Below, one piece after another: positions 37,627-46,423 of a DNA stretch of 64,000 bases. Numbering within the stretch: position 1 is the stretch's first letter; each line of letters begins with the position of its first letter. Under the pieces are notes generated by a model that saw only the letters and a program-made list of their open reading frames with translations, was not told where the DNA came from and made no database searches. The translations under genes and the position numbers were made by a program. Source of the stretch: an uncultured Bacteroidia bacterium (GTDB taxonomy: Bacteria; Bacteroidota; Bacteroidia; Bacteroidales; UBA932). The stretch covers positions 39,669-103,668 of the forward strand of contig CADAAA010000008.1 in NCBI GenBank assembly GCA_902785785.1. Direction: 5' to 3'.

Positions 37627-38481
37627 ATGAAAATCGGAGTTAAACAATATATCCTTCTGGCCTTCCTGCTCCTCTGCACCGGCCTGTCCTCCCCGGCTGC
37701 CAATGACAGGAAGCCGAAGCGGGATGCCGGACGGGACACCCTTTACACGGACATTTATCTGGATACCGTGAACATAAGCAAGGTTTCCCTGCCCAACGAC
37801 TACATGATGATAGGCTTCGAAGCCGGAGCCGGATACAACCGCATGCAGTTCAACCCACCCTATTCCCAGAGCTGGAGGTTTTCTCCCGAGTATTACGAGC
37901 TCACGTTCACGAGATACAGCAAGATGTTCGGATACATGCCCTATTTCGGTTTCCAGCTCGGCTTTGCATACGGTCACGAGGGTTACAAGATGGAGATGAA
38001 CGAGGAGACCGGATACATATCGACCATCAGCGGAGCTACCGAATGCGTATACGATATAGCCGAGATCCATACTCTTGCCCATTTCCATTACGACATAGGT
38101 CATGTCAAGGTCATGCTCAACATCGGACCGTATGCGGGTAAACGCCTGAGGATAGAAAGGATAGGAGGTTTTGTCGACGAAGATATAGTACATAGCTTCC
38201 TGGATACCGACAGGCGCTTTGATTTCGGTGCGAAAGCCGGTGCCGGTCTCGCACTGGCATTCGACCCAGTGGAGTTCCATATCAACGCAAAGGTCAGGTA
38301 CAGCTGGTCCAATCTTTATAATCCGGACTATCTCAGCCCGTATTATTATTCCTTTGCATACCCTTTGGACGTAATGGTTACAGCCGGTCTGCACTTCCAT
38401 ATCTCAAGGAAGACGGGAAAGACCAATGCCATGCTCCGCAAGGAGGCCAGGACAATCGTATTCGGGGAGGAAAAGAAATGA
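37627..38481 (+). CDS. Predicted outer-membrane beta-barrel protein of unknown function
   Basis: The 284-residue protein has a signal peptide (residues 1-25). The rest alternates aromatic-rich beta strands (IGFEAGAGYNRMQF, YFGFQLGFAYG, FGAKAGAGLALAF, DVMVTAGLHFHIS), the pattern of a small porin-like barrel such as those in the PorT-like group. No catalytic motif is seen. It lies between the lipoprotein (3-nt gap) and ispG (4-nt overlap), so it is co-expressed with them. Confidence 0.65.
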   Translation: MKIGVKQYILLAFLLLCTGLSSPAANDRKPKRDAGRDTLYTDIYLDTVNISKVSLPNDYMMIGFEAGAGYNRMQFNPPYSQSWRFSPEYYELTFTRYSKMFGYMPYFGFQLGFAYGHEGYKMEMNEETGYISTISGATECVYDIAEIHTLAHFHYDIGHVKVMLNIGPYAGKRLRIERIGGFVDEDIVHSFLDTDRRFDFGAKAGAGLALAFDPVEFHINAKVRYSWSNLYNPDYLSPYYYSFAYPLDVMVTAGLHFHISRKTGKTNAMLRKEARTIVFGEEKK

Positions 38482-39806
38482 AAACCTTGGAAGTCAGATG
38501 CGGTAATGTCACTATCGGCGGAGGTCATCCCGTCGTAGTGCAGACCATGTGCAACACCCATACGGACGATGTGGAAGCGACATTCCGTCAATGCATAAGG
38601 ATGGCAGAAGCCGGTGCGGAGATCATCCGCATAACCGTCCCTGGACAGAGAGAAGTCGGAGCCATAGCCGAAGTCAGGAAACGTCTCCAGGCCGAAGGCA
38701 TCGATACACCTATCGTGGCCGACATCCATTTTTCCTCTGCTACTGCCATTGCCGTGGCACCGCTGGTGGACAAGGTACGTATCAACCCCGGCAATTTCCA
38801 CAGGGATCACGAACAGGCTCGCCAGGAATTCGCACGTCTTCTCGAGGTATGCAGGGATCACGGCACTGCCATCCGCATCGGCCTGAACCACGGATCGCTC
38901 GGCACATATATCACGGAGAAATACGGCAACACACCATTCGCCATGGCCAAGGCTGCGATGGAATGGGTAGACATGTGCATCGACGCGGATTTCCTGCAGA
39001 CAGTCGTGTCCCTGAAAGCCAGCAACACTTCAGTCATGGTGGAAGCATACCGCCTGCTTGCCGGAATGATGCAGGAAAGGGGCGTCGTTTTCCCTTTGCA
39101 TGTCGGCGTGACGGAAGCGGGCAACGGCGACTCCGGACGCATCAAGTCCTGCGTAGGCATCTCTTCCCTGCTCTCAGAAGGCCTGGGTGATACCGTCCGT
39201 GTCTCCCTGACCGAAGACCCTGTGAACGAGATCCCTGTCGGCCGTTATCTGTCAGACCGTTACGGAGGACGCACCGCATCCAGCATGGTCAGGCTGGGTC
39301 TTAACGGCCGCTGCGCGGTCGCGGAGTATCACGCCCCGTCCAGGGAGAAACTCCTGTTAGACGCATCCTGTGATTTTGGCAAACGCCTTTTGGACAAGGA
39401 ATTGGATGAGGTCAGCTTTACAGGTACATATATCCGGGACGGCAAGGAAGTATCCGTGGAGGAATCGGGCTTCGGAGCATACCTGTCCGACGAACTGATG
39501 CAAGCTGCACGCCGCAGGTTCTACAAGCCGGAATACATAGCCTGTCCCGGTTGCGGACGTACGATGTACGACCTGCAGGGAGCCTTCGAGGAAGTAAAAC
39601 GACGCACCTCGCATCTTCATGACGTCGTAATCGCCGTGATGGGATGCATAGTCAACGGCCCCGGCGAGATGGCCGACGCTGACTGGGGATATGTCGGAGA
39701 GGGAAACCACAAGGTGTCCATCTATCACGGCAAGGAACCGGTCCTGCGCCATGTTCCGGACACCGAGGCGGTAGACCGCCTGCTGGAACTTATAGAAGGG
39801 CGATGA
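38478..39806 (+). CDS. ispG: 4-Hydroxy-3-methylbut-2-enyl diphosphate synthase with a shortened insert
   Basis: The 442-residue enzyme converts MEcPP to HMBPP in the non-mevalonate isoprenoid pathway. The TIM-barrel half has VQTMCNTHTDD, VADIHF and RINPGNF. The C-terminal [4Fe-4S] half has CPGCGRTMYDLQ and VAVMGCIVNGPGE. Bacteroidetes and plant IspG normally carry a large A* domain (total above 600 residues), while the simple bacterial form is about 370. This one is intermediate, with only about 90-100 residues (roughly 260-350) between the halves. It ends the ligA operon and overlaps the convergent psd by 17 nt. Confidence 0.95.
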   Translation: MKTLEVRCGNVTIGGGHPVVVQTMCNTHTDDVEATFRQCIRMAEAGAEIIRITVPGQREVGAIAEVRKRLQAEGIDTPIVADIHFSSATAIAVAPLVDKVRINPGNFHRDHEQARQEFARLLEVCRDHGTAIRIGLNHGSLGTYITEKYGNTPFAMAKAAMEWVDMCIDADFLQTVVSLKASNTSVMVEAYRLLAGMMQERGVVFPLHVGVTEAGNGDSGRIKSCVGISSLLSEGLGDTVRVSLTEDPVNEIPVGRYLSDRYGGRTASSMVRLGLNGRCAVAEYHAPSREKLLLDASCDFGKRLLDKELDEVSFTGTYIRDGKEVSVEESGFGAYLSDELMQAARRRFYKPEYIACPGCGRTMYDLQGAFEEVKRRTSHLHDVVIAVMGCIVNGPGEMADADWGYVGEGNHKVSIYHGKEPVLRHVPDTEAVDRLLELIEGR

Positions 39807-40443
39807 CTGTCTCGCAGGCGCGCACATTGTCGCCTACTTTGACCTTGATGTCAGCATCTGTGGGGAAGAACATGTCTATGCGGCTTCCGAACTTGATGAT
39901 GCCGCACTGCTCCCCCGCCTTGGTATGCATACCCGGCTCTGAATAGCACACGATCCTGCGTGCGAAAAAACCAGCCAACTGCTTGAACATCATATCCTTG
40001 CCGCCGTCAGTACGGATTGCCGTACATGCGTGTTCATTATCCTCGGAAGCCTTGGGCTTGAAAGCCAGGAAATGCTTTCCCGGATGATACTTGTAGTATG
40101 TCACTACACCGTCAACTGGCCAGAAATTGGCATGGACGTCAAAGAAATCCATGTAGATCGACACCTGGATGCACTCCCTCTTGAGGAACTCCGGTTCGTA
40201 GACCTTCTCATTGATCACGATGCGTCCGTCCGCCACGGCAGTTACGATATGCTCCGAACCTGCTCTCTCGCGTTGCGGCACCCTGAAAAACAATGTCTGC
40301 CATACGACAAGCGCCAGGATGAGAGCAGAAAGCAGCCAGAAAACCCAGGGACTATGGATGATCAGGCGGAACAGAATTATAAGAACGGCACCGATGATCC
40401 AGGCCAAGGCTACGGATCCGTATGAGTCGTGGTCTATGTGCAT
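39790..40443 (-). CDS. psd: Phosphatidylserine decarboxylase (short, archaeal-type)
   Basis: The 217-residue enzyme makes phosphatidylethanolamine from phosphatidylserine. It has two N-terminal transmembrane helices (about residues 8-50), the catalytic-core DFFDVHANFWPVDG, and the self-cleavage site FGSRIDMF, where the Ser becomes the pyruvoyl group; the classical motif is LGST. The short length fits the type usual in Bacteroidales. It starts 3 nt after cdsA, so the two phospholipid genes are co-transcribed. Confidence 0.95.
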   Translation of the reverse strand: MHIDHDSYGSVALAWIIGAVLIILFRLIIHSPWVFWLLSALILALVVWQTLFFRVPQRERAGSEHIVTAVADGRIVINEKVYEPEFLKRECIQVSIYMDFFDVHANFWPVDGVVTYYKYHPGKHFLAFKPKASEDNEHACTAIRTDGGKDMMFKQLAGFFARRIVCYSEPGMHTKAGEQCGIIKFGSRIDMFFPTDADIKVKVGDNVRACETVIALL

Positions 40444-40446
40444 GGG

Positions 40447-41274
40447 TCAGAGCAGGTTGAGCAGTGAAAGGTATATGGCGCCAGCCGGGACGGCAAAGAT
40501 GGCGCTGTCAAATCGGTCGAGCATGCCGCCGTGTCCGGGAATGATCCTGCCCGAATCCTTGACTTCGCAGGCACGTTTCCACTGGGATTCGAACAAATCA
40601 CCGTAAACACCGGCGATGTGCATGATCACAGCCATTATGATGCCGTGTATCACAGGAAGCTGCAGCAAACCTGTCATCCTGAGCACCAGCGTGGCAAGTA
40701 CGGCGAAAGCCATGCCTCCCCAGAATCCCGCCCAGGATTTCTTGGGGGAGATCTCCGGCCATAGCTTCTTGCCGTATTTCTGTCCCAGAGTACATCCAAC
40801 GGCAAACGCCCCAATATCCGAACACCAGATGATGACGAAGAAGCAGAGCAGGAGCAAAGCATTGAACTCGCCTCCCTGGAAAGCTATAAGATTGGCAAGG
40901 GTAAGCGGAGCAGCAATGTAGAGCAGTCCGGTATAGATGTGCGACAGCCGCTTGAAATCGGCGCGGTCCTTGGCGTACAACGAACTGATCATCAAGATGA
41001 TGACCGGAACCATTGTAAGACCGAGGAACTTGCCCGAAACATGGAATGCACAGTTCAGGAACACGAGTATGAACATGATGCATCCGGCCAGGATAGCCAG
41101 GACCTGCTGGGTACGGTACTCATCCCCGATGGTCATACGGTAGAACTCCATCATCATGACGGTCATGATGAAAAGGACCAGGACTGCGAACAGGAACTTG
41201 TCCACCAGGAGCCCCGCCAGCATGATAAGGACGAAGCCGATTCCGGACATGGTGCGGACTGTAAGGTTATTCAT
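40447..41274 (-). CDS. cdsA: Phosphatidate cytidylyltransferase
   Basis: The 275-residue inner-membrane enzyme makes CDP-diacylglycerol, the precursor of phosphatidylserine. It shows about seven transmembrane helices and the CDP-DAG synthase signature KDSGRIIPGHGGMLDRFDS near the C-terminus. The ATG at 41274 overlaps the ftsH stop by 8 nt; longer starts would run further into ftsH and lack the family N-terminus. The product feeds the pathway completed by the adjacent psd. Confidence 0.95.
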   Translation of the reverse strand: MNNLTVRTMSGIGFVLIMLAGLLVDKFLFAVLVLFIMTVMMMEFYRMTIGDEYRTQQVLAILAGCIMFILVFLNCAFHVSGKFLGLTMVPVIILMISSLYAKDRADFKRLSHIYTGLLYIAAPLTLANLIAFQGGEFNALLLLCFFVIIWCSDIGAFAVGCTLGQKYGKKLWPEISPKKSWAGFWGGMAFAVLATLVLRMTGLLQLPVIHGIIMAVIMHIAGVYGDLFESQWKRACEVKDSGRIIPGHGGMLDRFDSAIFAVPAGAIYLSLLNLL

Positions 41275-43279
41275 CGCTCGCGGTATTTTCAGCCGGGTTC
41301 TCGGCCGCTTCTGCATTGTCCTCTGCCGCAAGTCTCTCCTCGCCGTGCTTGCCGGCCTTGGGGCCGAAGATGGCCTCGATATCCTCGGCCATGATGACTT
41401 CCTTCGTAATGAGCTGCTGCGCAAGCTTTTCCAGTCCCTCCCAATTCTCGAGGAGGAGCTTGCGCGTACGCTCGGTCACCTTGTCGACCAGATCCTTGAC
41501 CTCGGAGTCGATGAGCTCCGCCGTCTTTTCGCTGTAAGGCTTGGTGAGGTCGTATCCGTCTGACATGTTGTAGAAGGAGAGGTTTCCGACCTTCTCGCTC
41601 ATACCGTAGTATGTGACCATGGCATAAGCCATCTTGGTCATGCGCTCGAAGTCATTGAGGGCTCCCGTACAAGGGACACCGTCATTGATGATTTCCTCGG
41701 CGACACGGCCTCCGACAAGGCAGCACATGTCGTCCAAGAGATCCGAACGGGAGATCATGACTTTCTCATCAGGCAGGCTCCAGGTCAGTCCGAGGGCCTG
41801 TCCGCGAGGGATGATGCTGACCTTGAGAACAGGATCGCAACCCGGCAGGAGCCATCCGGCAACTGCATGTCCGGCCTCATGATATGCGGTGAGGCGTTTC
41901 TCCTCGGGACTCATGATGGTCTTCTTGCGCTCGATGCCTCCGACCACGCGGTCAACTGCATCGGAGAAATCCTGATTGTCAATATCTGACTTGCCCTTGC
42001 GGGCAGCGGTCAATGCTGCTTCGTTGCATACATTGGCGATGTCGGCTCCCGAAAAACCTGGAGTATTCTTGGCAATGAGATCGAGATCGAAGTCCTTGGA
42101 GAGCTTCAGGCCCTTGATATGGACCTGGAAGATGTCCTTGCGCTCGTTGAGGTCGGGCAGCGTGACATGTATCTGGCGGTCGAAACGACCTGCGCGCATC
42201 AAGGCCTTGTCGAGGATGTCCGCGCGGTTGGTCGCGGCCAGGACGATGACCCCGGAATTGGTTCCGAAACCGTCCATCTCGGTAAGGAGCTGGTTGAGGG
42301 TGTTCTCACGCTCGTCGTTGGACGAGAAGCCGACATTCTTGCCGCGGGCACGTCCTACCGCATCGATCTCGTCGATGAACACGATGCACGGAGCTTTCTC
42401 CTTGGCCTGCTTGAAGAGATCGCGCACGCGGGACGCGCCCACGCCGACGAACATCTCCACGAAGTCGGAGCCGGAGATGGAGAAGAACGGGACGTTCGCC
42501 TCGCCGGCGACGGCCTTGGCCAGAAGGGTCTTGCCAGTGCCCGGAGGGCCTACGAGCAAGGCTCCCTTCGGGATCTTGCCGCCGAGGGCTGTGTATTTCC
42601 GGGGATTCTTGAGGAAATCAACAATCTCCATGACTTCCTCCTTGGCGCCGTAAAGGCCCGCTACATCCTTGAAGGTCACGTTGTTCGTACCCTTCTCGGC
42701 GAGCTTTCCGGTGGACTTTCCGACATTGAAAATGCCTCCACCGCCGGCACCGCCGCCACCCATGTTGCGGCTCATGCCGCGGAACATGAATACCCACATG
42801 AGGATCAGCAGGAGCGGGAAGATAATCCACTCTAGGATATCCGCCCACGCCCGGGAATCGTTCTCCATGATGATCTTGACCTGCTGGTCCTCGGGGAGCG
42901 ATGCATTGAGTTCGCCGAACTCCTTCTCAGCGTCGAAACGCGCCGAAACAAGGAATGTAAGATGAGGGGAACGGGCCGGAACCTGCCCTCCCGGATACTT
43001 GTCGGCGTATTTGGCCAGCCTTTCGGGCTTGATGGTGATCGTGCCCTTATAGTCATTGCGGACGAAATGGATCTCCTTGATGTCCCCCTGCCGGAATATG
43101 GACTGCACTTCCGCCCATTCGATCTTGGCCGGCTGCGTGCCGTTCTGGCTGAACAGCATCCAGCCGATAGCAAGGATCAGGAGGATATAGAACCAAGAGA
43201 AATTGATCCTTACGCGGACAACCTTCCGCTTAGGATCTTTCCCGTCCTTCCTGTCGTTGTTTTCAGAATTCTCTGCCAT
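41267..43279 (-). CDS. ftsH: ATP-dependent zinc metalloprotease FtsH
   Basis: The 670-residue membrane protease degrades misfolded and regulatory membrane proteins. There are two transmembrane segments (about 27-45 and 150-168), a short Gly-rich stretch after the second one, the AAA domain with Walker A GPPGTGKT and Walker [11 protein letters not shown], the second region of homology, and the zinc motif HEAGH. It lies between rsfS (4-nt gap) and cdsA (8-nt overlap). Confidence 0.98.
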   Translation of the reverse strand: MAENSENNDRKDGKDPKRKVVRVRINFSWFYILLILAIGWMLFSQNGTQPAKIEWAEVQSIFRQGDIKEIHFVRNDYKGTITIKPERLAKYADKYPGGQVPARSPHLTFLVSARFDAEKEFGELNASLPEDQQVKIIMENDSRAWADILEWIIFPLLLILMWVFMFRGMSRNMGGGGAGGGGIFNVGKSTGKLAEKGTNNVTFKDVAGLYGAKEEVMEIVDFLKNPRKYTALGGKIPKGALLVGPPGTGKTLLAKAVAGEANVPFFSISGSDFVEMFVGVGASRVRDLFKQAKEKAPCIVFIDEIDAVGRARGKNVGFSSNDERENTLNQLLTEMDGFGTNSGVIVLAATNRADILDKALMRAGRFDRQIHVTLPDLNERKDIFQVHIKGLKLSKDFDLDLIAKNTPGFSGADIANVCNEAALTAARKGKSDIDNQDFSDAVDRVVGGIERKKTIMSPEEKRLTAYHEAGHAVAGWLLPGCDPVLKVSIIPRGQALGLTWSLPDEKVMISRSDLLDDMCCLVGGRVAEEIINDGVPCTGALNDFERMTKMAYAMVTYYGMSEKVGNLSFYNMSDGYDLTKPYSEKTAELIDSEVKDLVDKVTERTRKLLLENWEGLEKLAQQLITKEVIMAEDIEAIFGPKAGKHGEERLAAEDNAEAAENPAENTASDE

Positions 43280-43283
43280 GATA

Positions 43284-43676
43284 TCAGTCTTCTTCCTCCT
43301 TTGCGTCTTTCTTGGCGGCTGGCTTCCTCCTCTCCTTGTAAACCTTCTTCGGAGCGTCTGCCCAGAGGTCCTCGAGCCGGTAGAACTCCCGGTACTGGGT
43401 CAGGAAGACATGCACGACGATATGCCCGTAGTCGAGAATGATCCAGAAATCGTTTTCCAGGCCCTGGGTGCGCAGGGGCTTCATGCCGAGCTCCTCGCGT
43501 GCCATTTTCATGATGTTGTCGGCGATGGCCCCCACATTGGTGGTGGAGCCGCCGTCACAGATCACGAAATAGTCGGCGATGGAGGAACCGACAGGTCTGA
43601 GGTCGAGGGAAACAACGTTCTGCCCTTTCTTGTCGAGAATGGCATCCGCGATGACGCGAAGGTCGTGTGTAATCAT
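43284..43676 (-). CDS. rsfS: Ribosome silencing factor
   Basis: The 130-residue protein belongs to the RsfS/Iojap/DUF143 family, which binds L14 on the 50S subunit and blocks subunit joining in poor nutrition. The core YFVICDGGSTTNVGAIAD and the C-terminal DFWIILDYGHIVVHVF...YREFYRLEDLWADA are diagnostic. A Lys-rich tail follows. It is the first gene of the rsfS-ftsH-cdsA-psd unit. Confidence 0.95.
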   Translation of the reverse strand: MITHDLRVIADAILDKKGQNVVSLDLRPVGSSIADYFVICDGGSTTNVGAIADNIMKMAREELGMKPLRTQGLENDFWIILDYGHIVVHVFLTQYREFYRLEDLWADAPKKVYKERRKPAAKKDAKEEED

Positions 43677-43693
43677 ATAATCTTGAAAAGTGT

Positions 43694-43713
43694 TAAATTT
43701 GCAAACAAATATA
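43694..43713. promoter_or_regulatory. Divergent -7 boxes for birA (+) and rsfS (-)
   Basis: The plus strand has TAAATTTG at 43694-43701 and the minus strand has TATATTTG at 43713-43706. The two boxes are only 4 bp apart, so the promoters overlap and RNA polymerase could not occupy both at once. No clear -33 TTTG is seen for either. Confidence 0.6.
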
Positions 43714-43730
43714 CTACAAAAAATCCACCA

Positions 43731-44348
43731 ATGGAAAAACTGACTGACATAAGATGGTATGATACTGTCGAATCGACCAACGACGAGGCCAGGAGGCTCA
43801 TCGGGAGCCTTGACAATCTGTCAGTCATAGCGGCCCGCTGTCAGACCGCGGGCCGCGGGCAAGGCGACCATAAATGGCACAGCCTGCCGGGCGAGAACCT
43901 CACTTTCACCGTCGTGTTGAAGTTCGGGGAGAACGGCCTCGCTCCGCTTGCAGCCCGCGATGCGCTGCTCATTACGGAGACCGTAACCCTGGCACTTCGG
44001 CTGTACCTTGAGGAAAAGGGTATAAAGATACGGATAAAGTGGCCCAACGACATATATACCGGCGACCTGAAGATTTGCGGCATACTCATCGAGAACATAC
44101 TCCACGGGCAGGACATCGCTTCAAGCATAGTCGGCATCGGCCTCAACCTCAATCAGACGGAATTCCCCAAGGACCTGCCCAATCCTGTATCCATAGCCTC
44201 ACTGACAGGCGCCCATTACGACCCTGCTGCGGAACTGTTAAGCTTCCACTCGGTCCTTTCGGCATGTGCCGAAAAAACAAATACCGCCGAAGGACGGCGG
44301 TATCTGGATGACTGTTTCAAGGAATACGTCTTCAATCTCCCTTCATGA
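43731..44348 (+). CDS. birA: Biotin--[acetyl-CoA-carboxylase] ligase, catalytic-only
   Basis: The 205-residue enzyme attaches biotin to carboxylases via biotinyl-AMP. Motifs are VESTNDEARR, the biotin/ATP loop AGRGQGDHKW, and IKWPNDIY with the catalytic Lys. There is no N-terminal helix-turn-helix, so it is a class I ligase without repressor function. The ATG at 43731 follows its -7 box; the longer open frame runs antisense to rsfS and is rejected. The last 17 nt overlap the convergent rpe gene. Confidence 0.94.
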   Translation: MEKLTDIRWYDTVESTNDEARRLIGSLDNLSVIAARCQTAGRGQGDHKWHSLPGENLTFTVVLKFGENGLAPLAARDALLITETVTLALRLYLEEKGIKIRIKWPNDIYTGDLKICGILIENILHGQDIASSIVGIGLNLNQTEFPKDLPNPVSIASLTGAHYDPAAELLSFHSVLSACAEKTNTAEGRRYLDDCFKEYVFNLPS

Positions 44349-44988
44349 CGGCGATCGTCGCGACGGGATCCGGACTTTTGAATACGGCACTTCCCGCCAC
44401 CACTATATCTACACCGGCATCGAACAAGGAAGCGGCGTTGGACTCATCCGCTCCGCCGTCTATCTGCACAAGGCAGTCAAGCCCGCGACGGACAATCTCC
44501 GCCTTGACGGCTTTCACCCTGTCGTAGGTCGCAGGGACAAGCTTCTGCCCTCCGAAACCTGCGAAAACCGACATCACAAGGATATAGTCGGCATGGTCCA
44601 GGTAAGGGAACACATCCTCGACGGGAATGTCGGGATTGATGGCCAGTCCGGCCTTCATCCCGAGGCTGCGTACCTTGTCAAGCAGCCTTGCGGGGCTCTT
44701 GCGGGCCTTCCTCGCAGCTTCGAGGTGGAAGGAAAGCATGCTCACCCCGGCCTTGGCGCAACGCTCGAAATACTTGTCGGGATTGATGATCATGAGATGG
44801 GCGTCCATCGGCTTCTCTGCTATGCGGGCGACAGCGTCCAATACAGGGAAACCGAACGAGATGTTCGGCACAAGCGTGCCGTCCATCACGTCGAAATGGA
44901 TGATGTCCGCATGGTCATTGACCAGGCGGATGTCCTTCTCCAGATGCAGGAAATCGGCGGAAAGGATGGAAGGAGCCAGCAGTCTCAT
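44332..44988 (-). CDS. rpe: Ribulose-phosphate 3-epimerase
   Basis: The 218-residue TIM-barrel enzyme interconverts ribulose-5-phosphate and xylulose-5-phosphate. It shows LAPSILSADF, HFDVMDGTLVPNISFG with the metal His/Asp, MDAHLMI, and the phosphate site QIDGGADESNA. It starts 1 nt after pepD on the same strand. Confidence 0.97.
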   Translation of the reverse strand: MRLLAPSILSADFLHLEKDIRLVNDHADIIHFDVMDGTLVPNISFGFPVLDAVARIAEKPMDAHLMIINPDKYFERCAKAGVSMLSFHLEAARKARKSPARLLDKVRSLGMKAGLAINPDIPVEDVFPYLDHADYILVMSVFAGFGGQKLVPATYDRVKAVKAEIVRRGLDCLVQIDGGADESNAASLFDAGVDIVVAGSAVFKSPDPVATIAVMKGD

Positions 44989-44989
44989 C

Positions 44990-46414
44990 TTACTTGAAAT
45001 TCACGGCGACATCCTCGAGGAGGGCGACGAACTTGTCCAGTGATGCCAGGTCCATCCTCTCACCGGGTGCATGTACGCCAAGGAGGGTCGGGCCGAAGGA
45101 AATCATGTCGAGATCGGGGAATTTCTCAAGGAAAAGCCCGCACTCGAGACCGGCGTGGATAGCCTTGACTATAGGCTCAACGCCGAAAAGGCGCTTGTAG
45201 GACTCCACGCACTCATGAAGGATATGCGATTGAGTATCAGGCTTCCAGCCAGGATACTCATACTGGTGTACGACCTCGGCTCCGGCCGCTTCGAAATTGG
45301 CGCGGACCTTAGCTGCGATCATCCTCTTGGCGGAGGTGATGGAGCTGCGCTGGCTGGTCACGACCGTCACCTCCCCGTGCTCGGTCATACGGACCGAAGC
45401 GAGGTTGGTGGAGGTCTCCACGAGTCCCTTGATCTCCTGGCTCATCGCCTGCACTCCGTGAGGGCAGGTAAACAGCGAAGTGATGAGCCTGCGGGCGCAG
45501 TCGCCGTCGATGGCCTTCTCGTTCAGGAAGGCGGGAGCGGAAGCGAATACGACGTCCGGATCGCTGACGGCGAACTCCGCCTTGACATCCCTGCCGAACG
45601 CTGCAAAGCGGGCGGCGGTGGCCTCAGGGTCGGGAACGGCTATCACAGCCTCGCACTCGCGTGCGATGGCGTTCGGCTTGTTGCCGCCCTTGATCAGCAG
45701 CAGCTGGAGTCCGAACGGCAACTCGCTGTAAAGGAAACGGGCCATCTGCTGCACGGTATTCATGCGCTCTTTGTTGATGTCCTCGCCGCTGTGACCGCCG
45801 ACAGCTCCGGAAATCGAGAGTTTAAGCCTGTCATAACCGTCCTTGCGGTTCTCCGTACCATACTTGAAAGTAATCTTGGTGTTGAGACCGCCGGCGCAGC
45901 CGATGCAGAACTCCCCTTCCTCCTCGGAATCGAGGTTGATGAGGGTCTTGCCGGTGAAGAATCCCTGTTCAAGCGCCTCGGCGCCGTCCATGCCGGTCTC
46001 CTCGGAAATGGTGAACAGACACTCGATCTTTCCCATAGGGAGGTCGCTTTCCAGCAAAGCGAGGGACGCAGCTATGCCGATGCCGTCATCGGCGCCCAGC
46101 GTAGTATCCTTGGCTATCATCCAACCATCCTCGACCACATAGCGGATCGGGTCCTTAGAAAAGTCATGCTGCACGCCTGCGTTCTTCTCGCAGACCATGT
46201 CCTGATGGCCCTGGAGCACGATTGTCGGGACGTTTTCCTTGCCGGGAGCGGCTTCCTTGGTGATGAGGACATTGCCGGTAGCGTCGGTCTTGCATGCAAG
46301 ACCGTGAGAAGCGGCAAATGACTGCAGGTAGGCAGTCATCGGCTCTTCGTGTCCGGATTCCCTGGGGATCTCCGTTATTTTCTTGAAATGTGATAATACT
46401 GAATCCGATGTCAT
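44990..46414 (-). CDS. pepD: Cytosol nonspecific dipeptidase (aminoacyl-histidine dipeptidase, M20C)
   Basis: The 474-residue metallopeptidase hydrolyses a range of dipeptides. Zinc-ligand motifs of the M20 family are [24 protein letters not shown] and HAGLECG. It has no signal peptide. Spacing of 9 nt from dnaA and 1 nt to rpe suggests a three-gene unit. Confidence 0.95.
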   Translation of the reverse strand: MTSDSVLSHFKKITEIPRESGHEEPMTAYLQSFAASHGLACKTDATGNVLITKEAAPGKENVPTIVLQGHQDMVCEKNAGVQHDFSKDPIRYVVEDGWMIAKDTTLGADDGIGIAASLALLESDLPMGKIECLFTISEETGMDGAEALEQGFFTGKTLINLDSEEEGEFCIGCAGGLNTKITFKYGTENRKDGYDRLKLSISGAVGGHSGEDINKERMNTVQQMARFLYSELPFGLQLLLIKGGNKPNAIARECEAVIAVPDPEATAARFAAFGRDVKAEFAVSDPDVVFASAPAFLNEKAIDGDCARRLITSLFTCPHGVQAMSQEIKGLVETSTNLASVRMTEHGEVTVVTSQRSSITSAKRMIAAKVRANFEAAGAEVVHQYEYPGWKPDTQSHILHECVESYKRLFGVEPIVKAIHAGLECGLFLEKFPDLDMISFGPTLLGVHAPGERMDLASLDKFVALLEDVAVNFK

Positions 46415-46423
46415 TGCGCTGTA

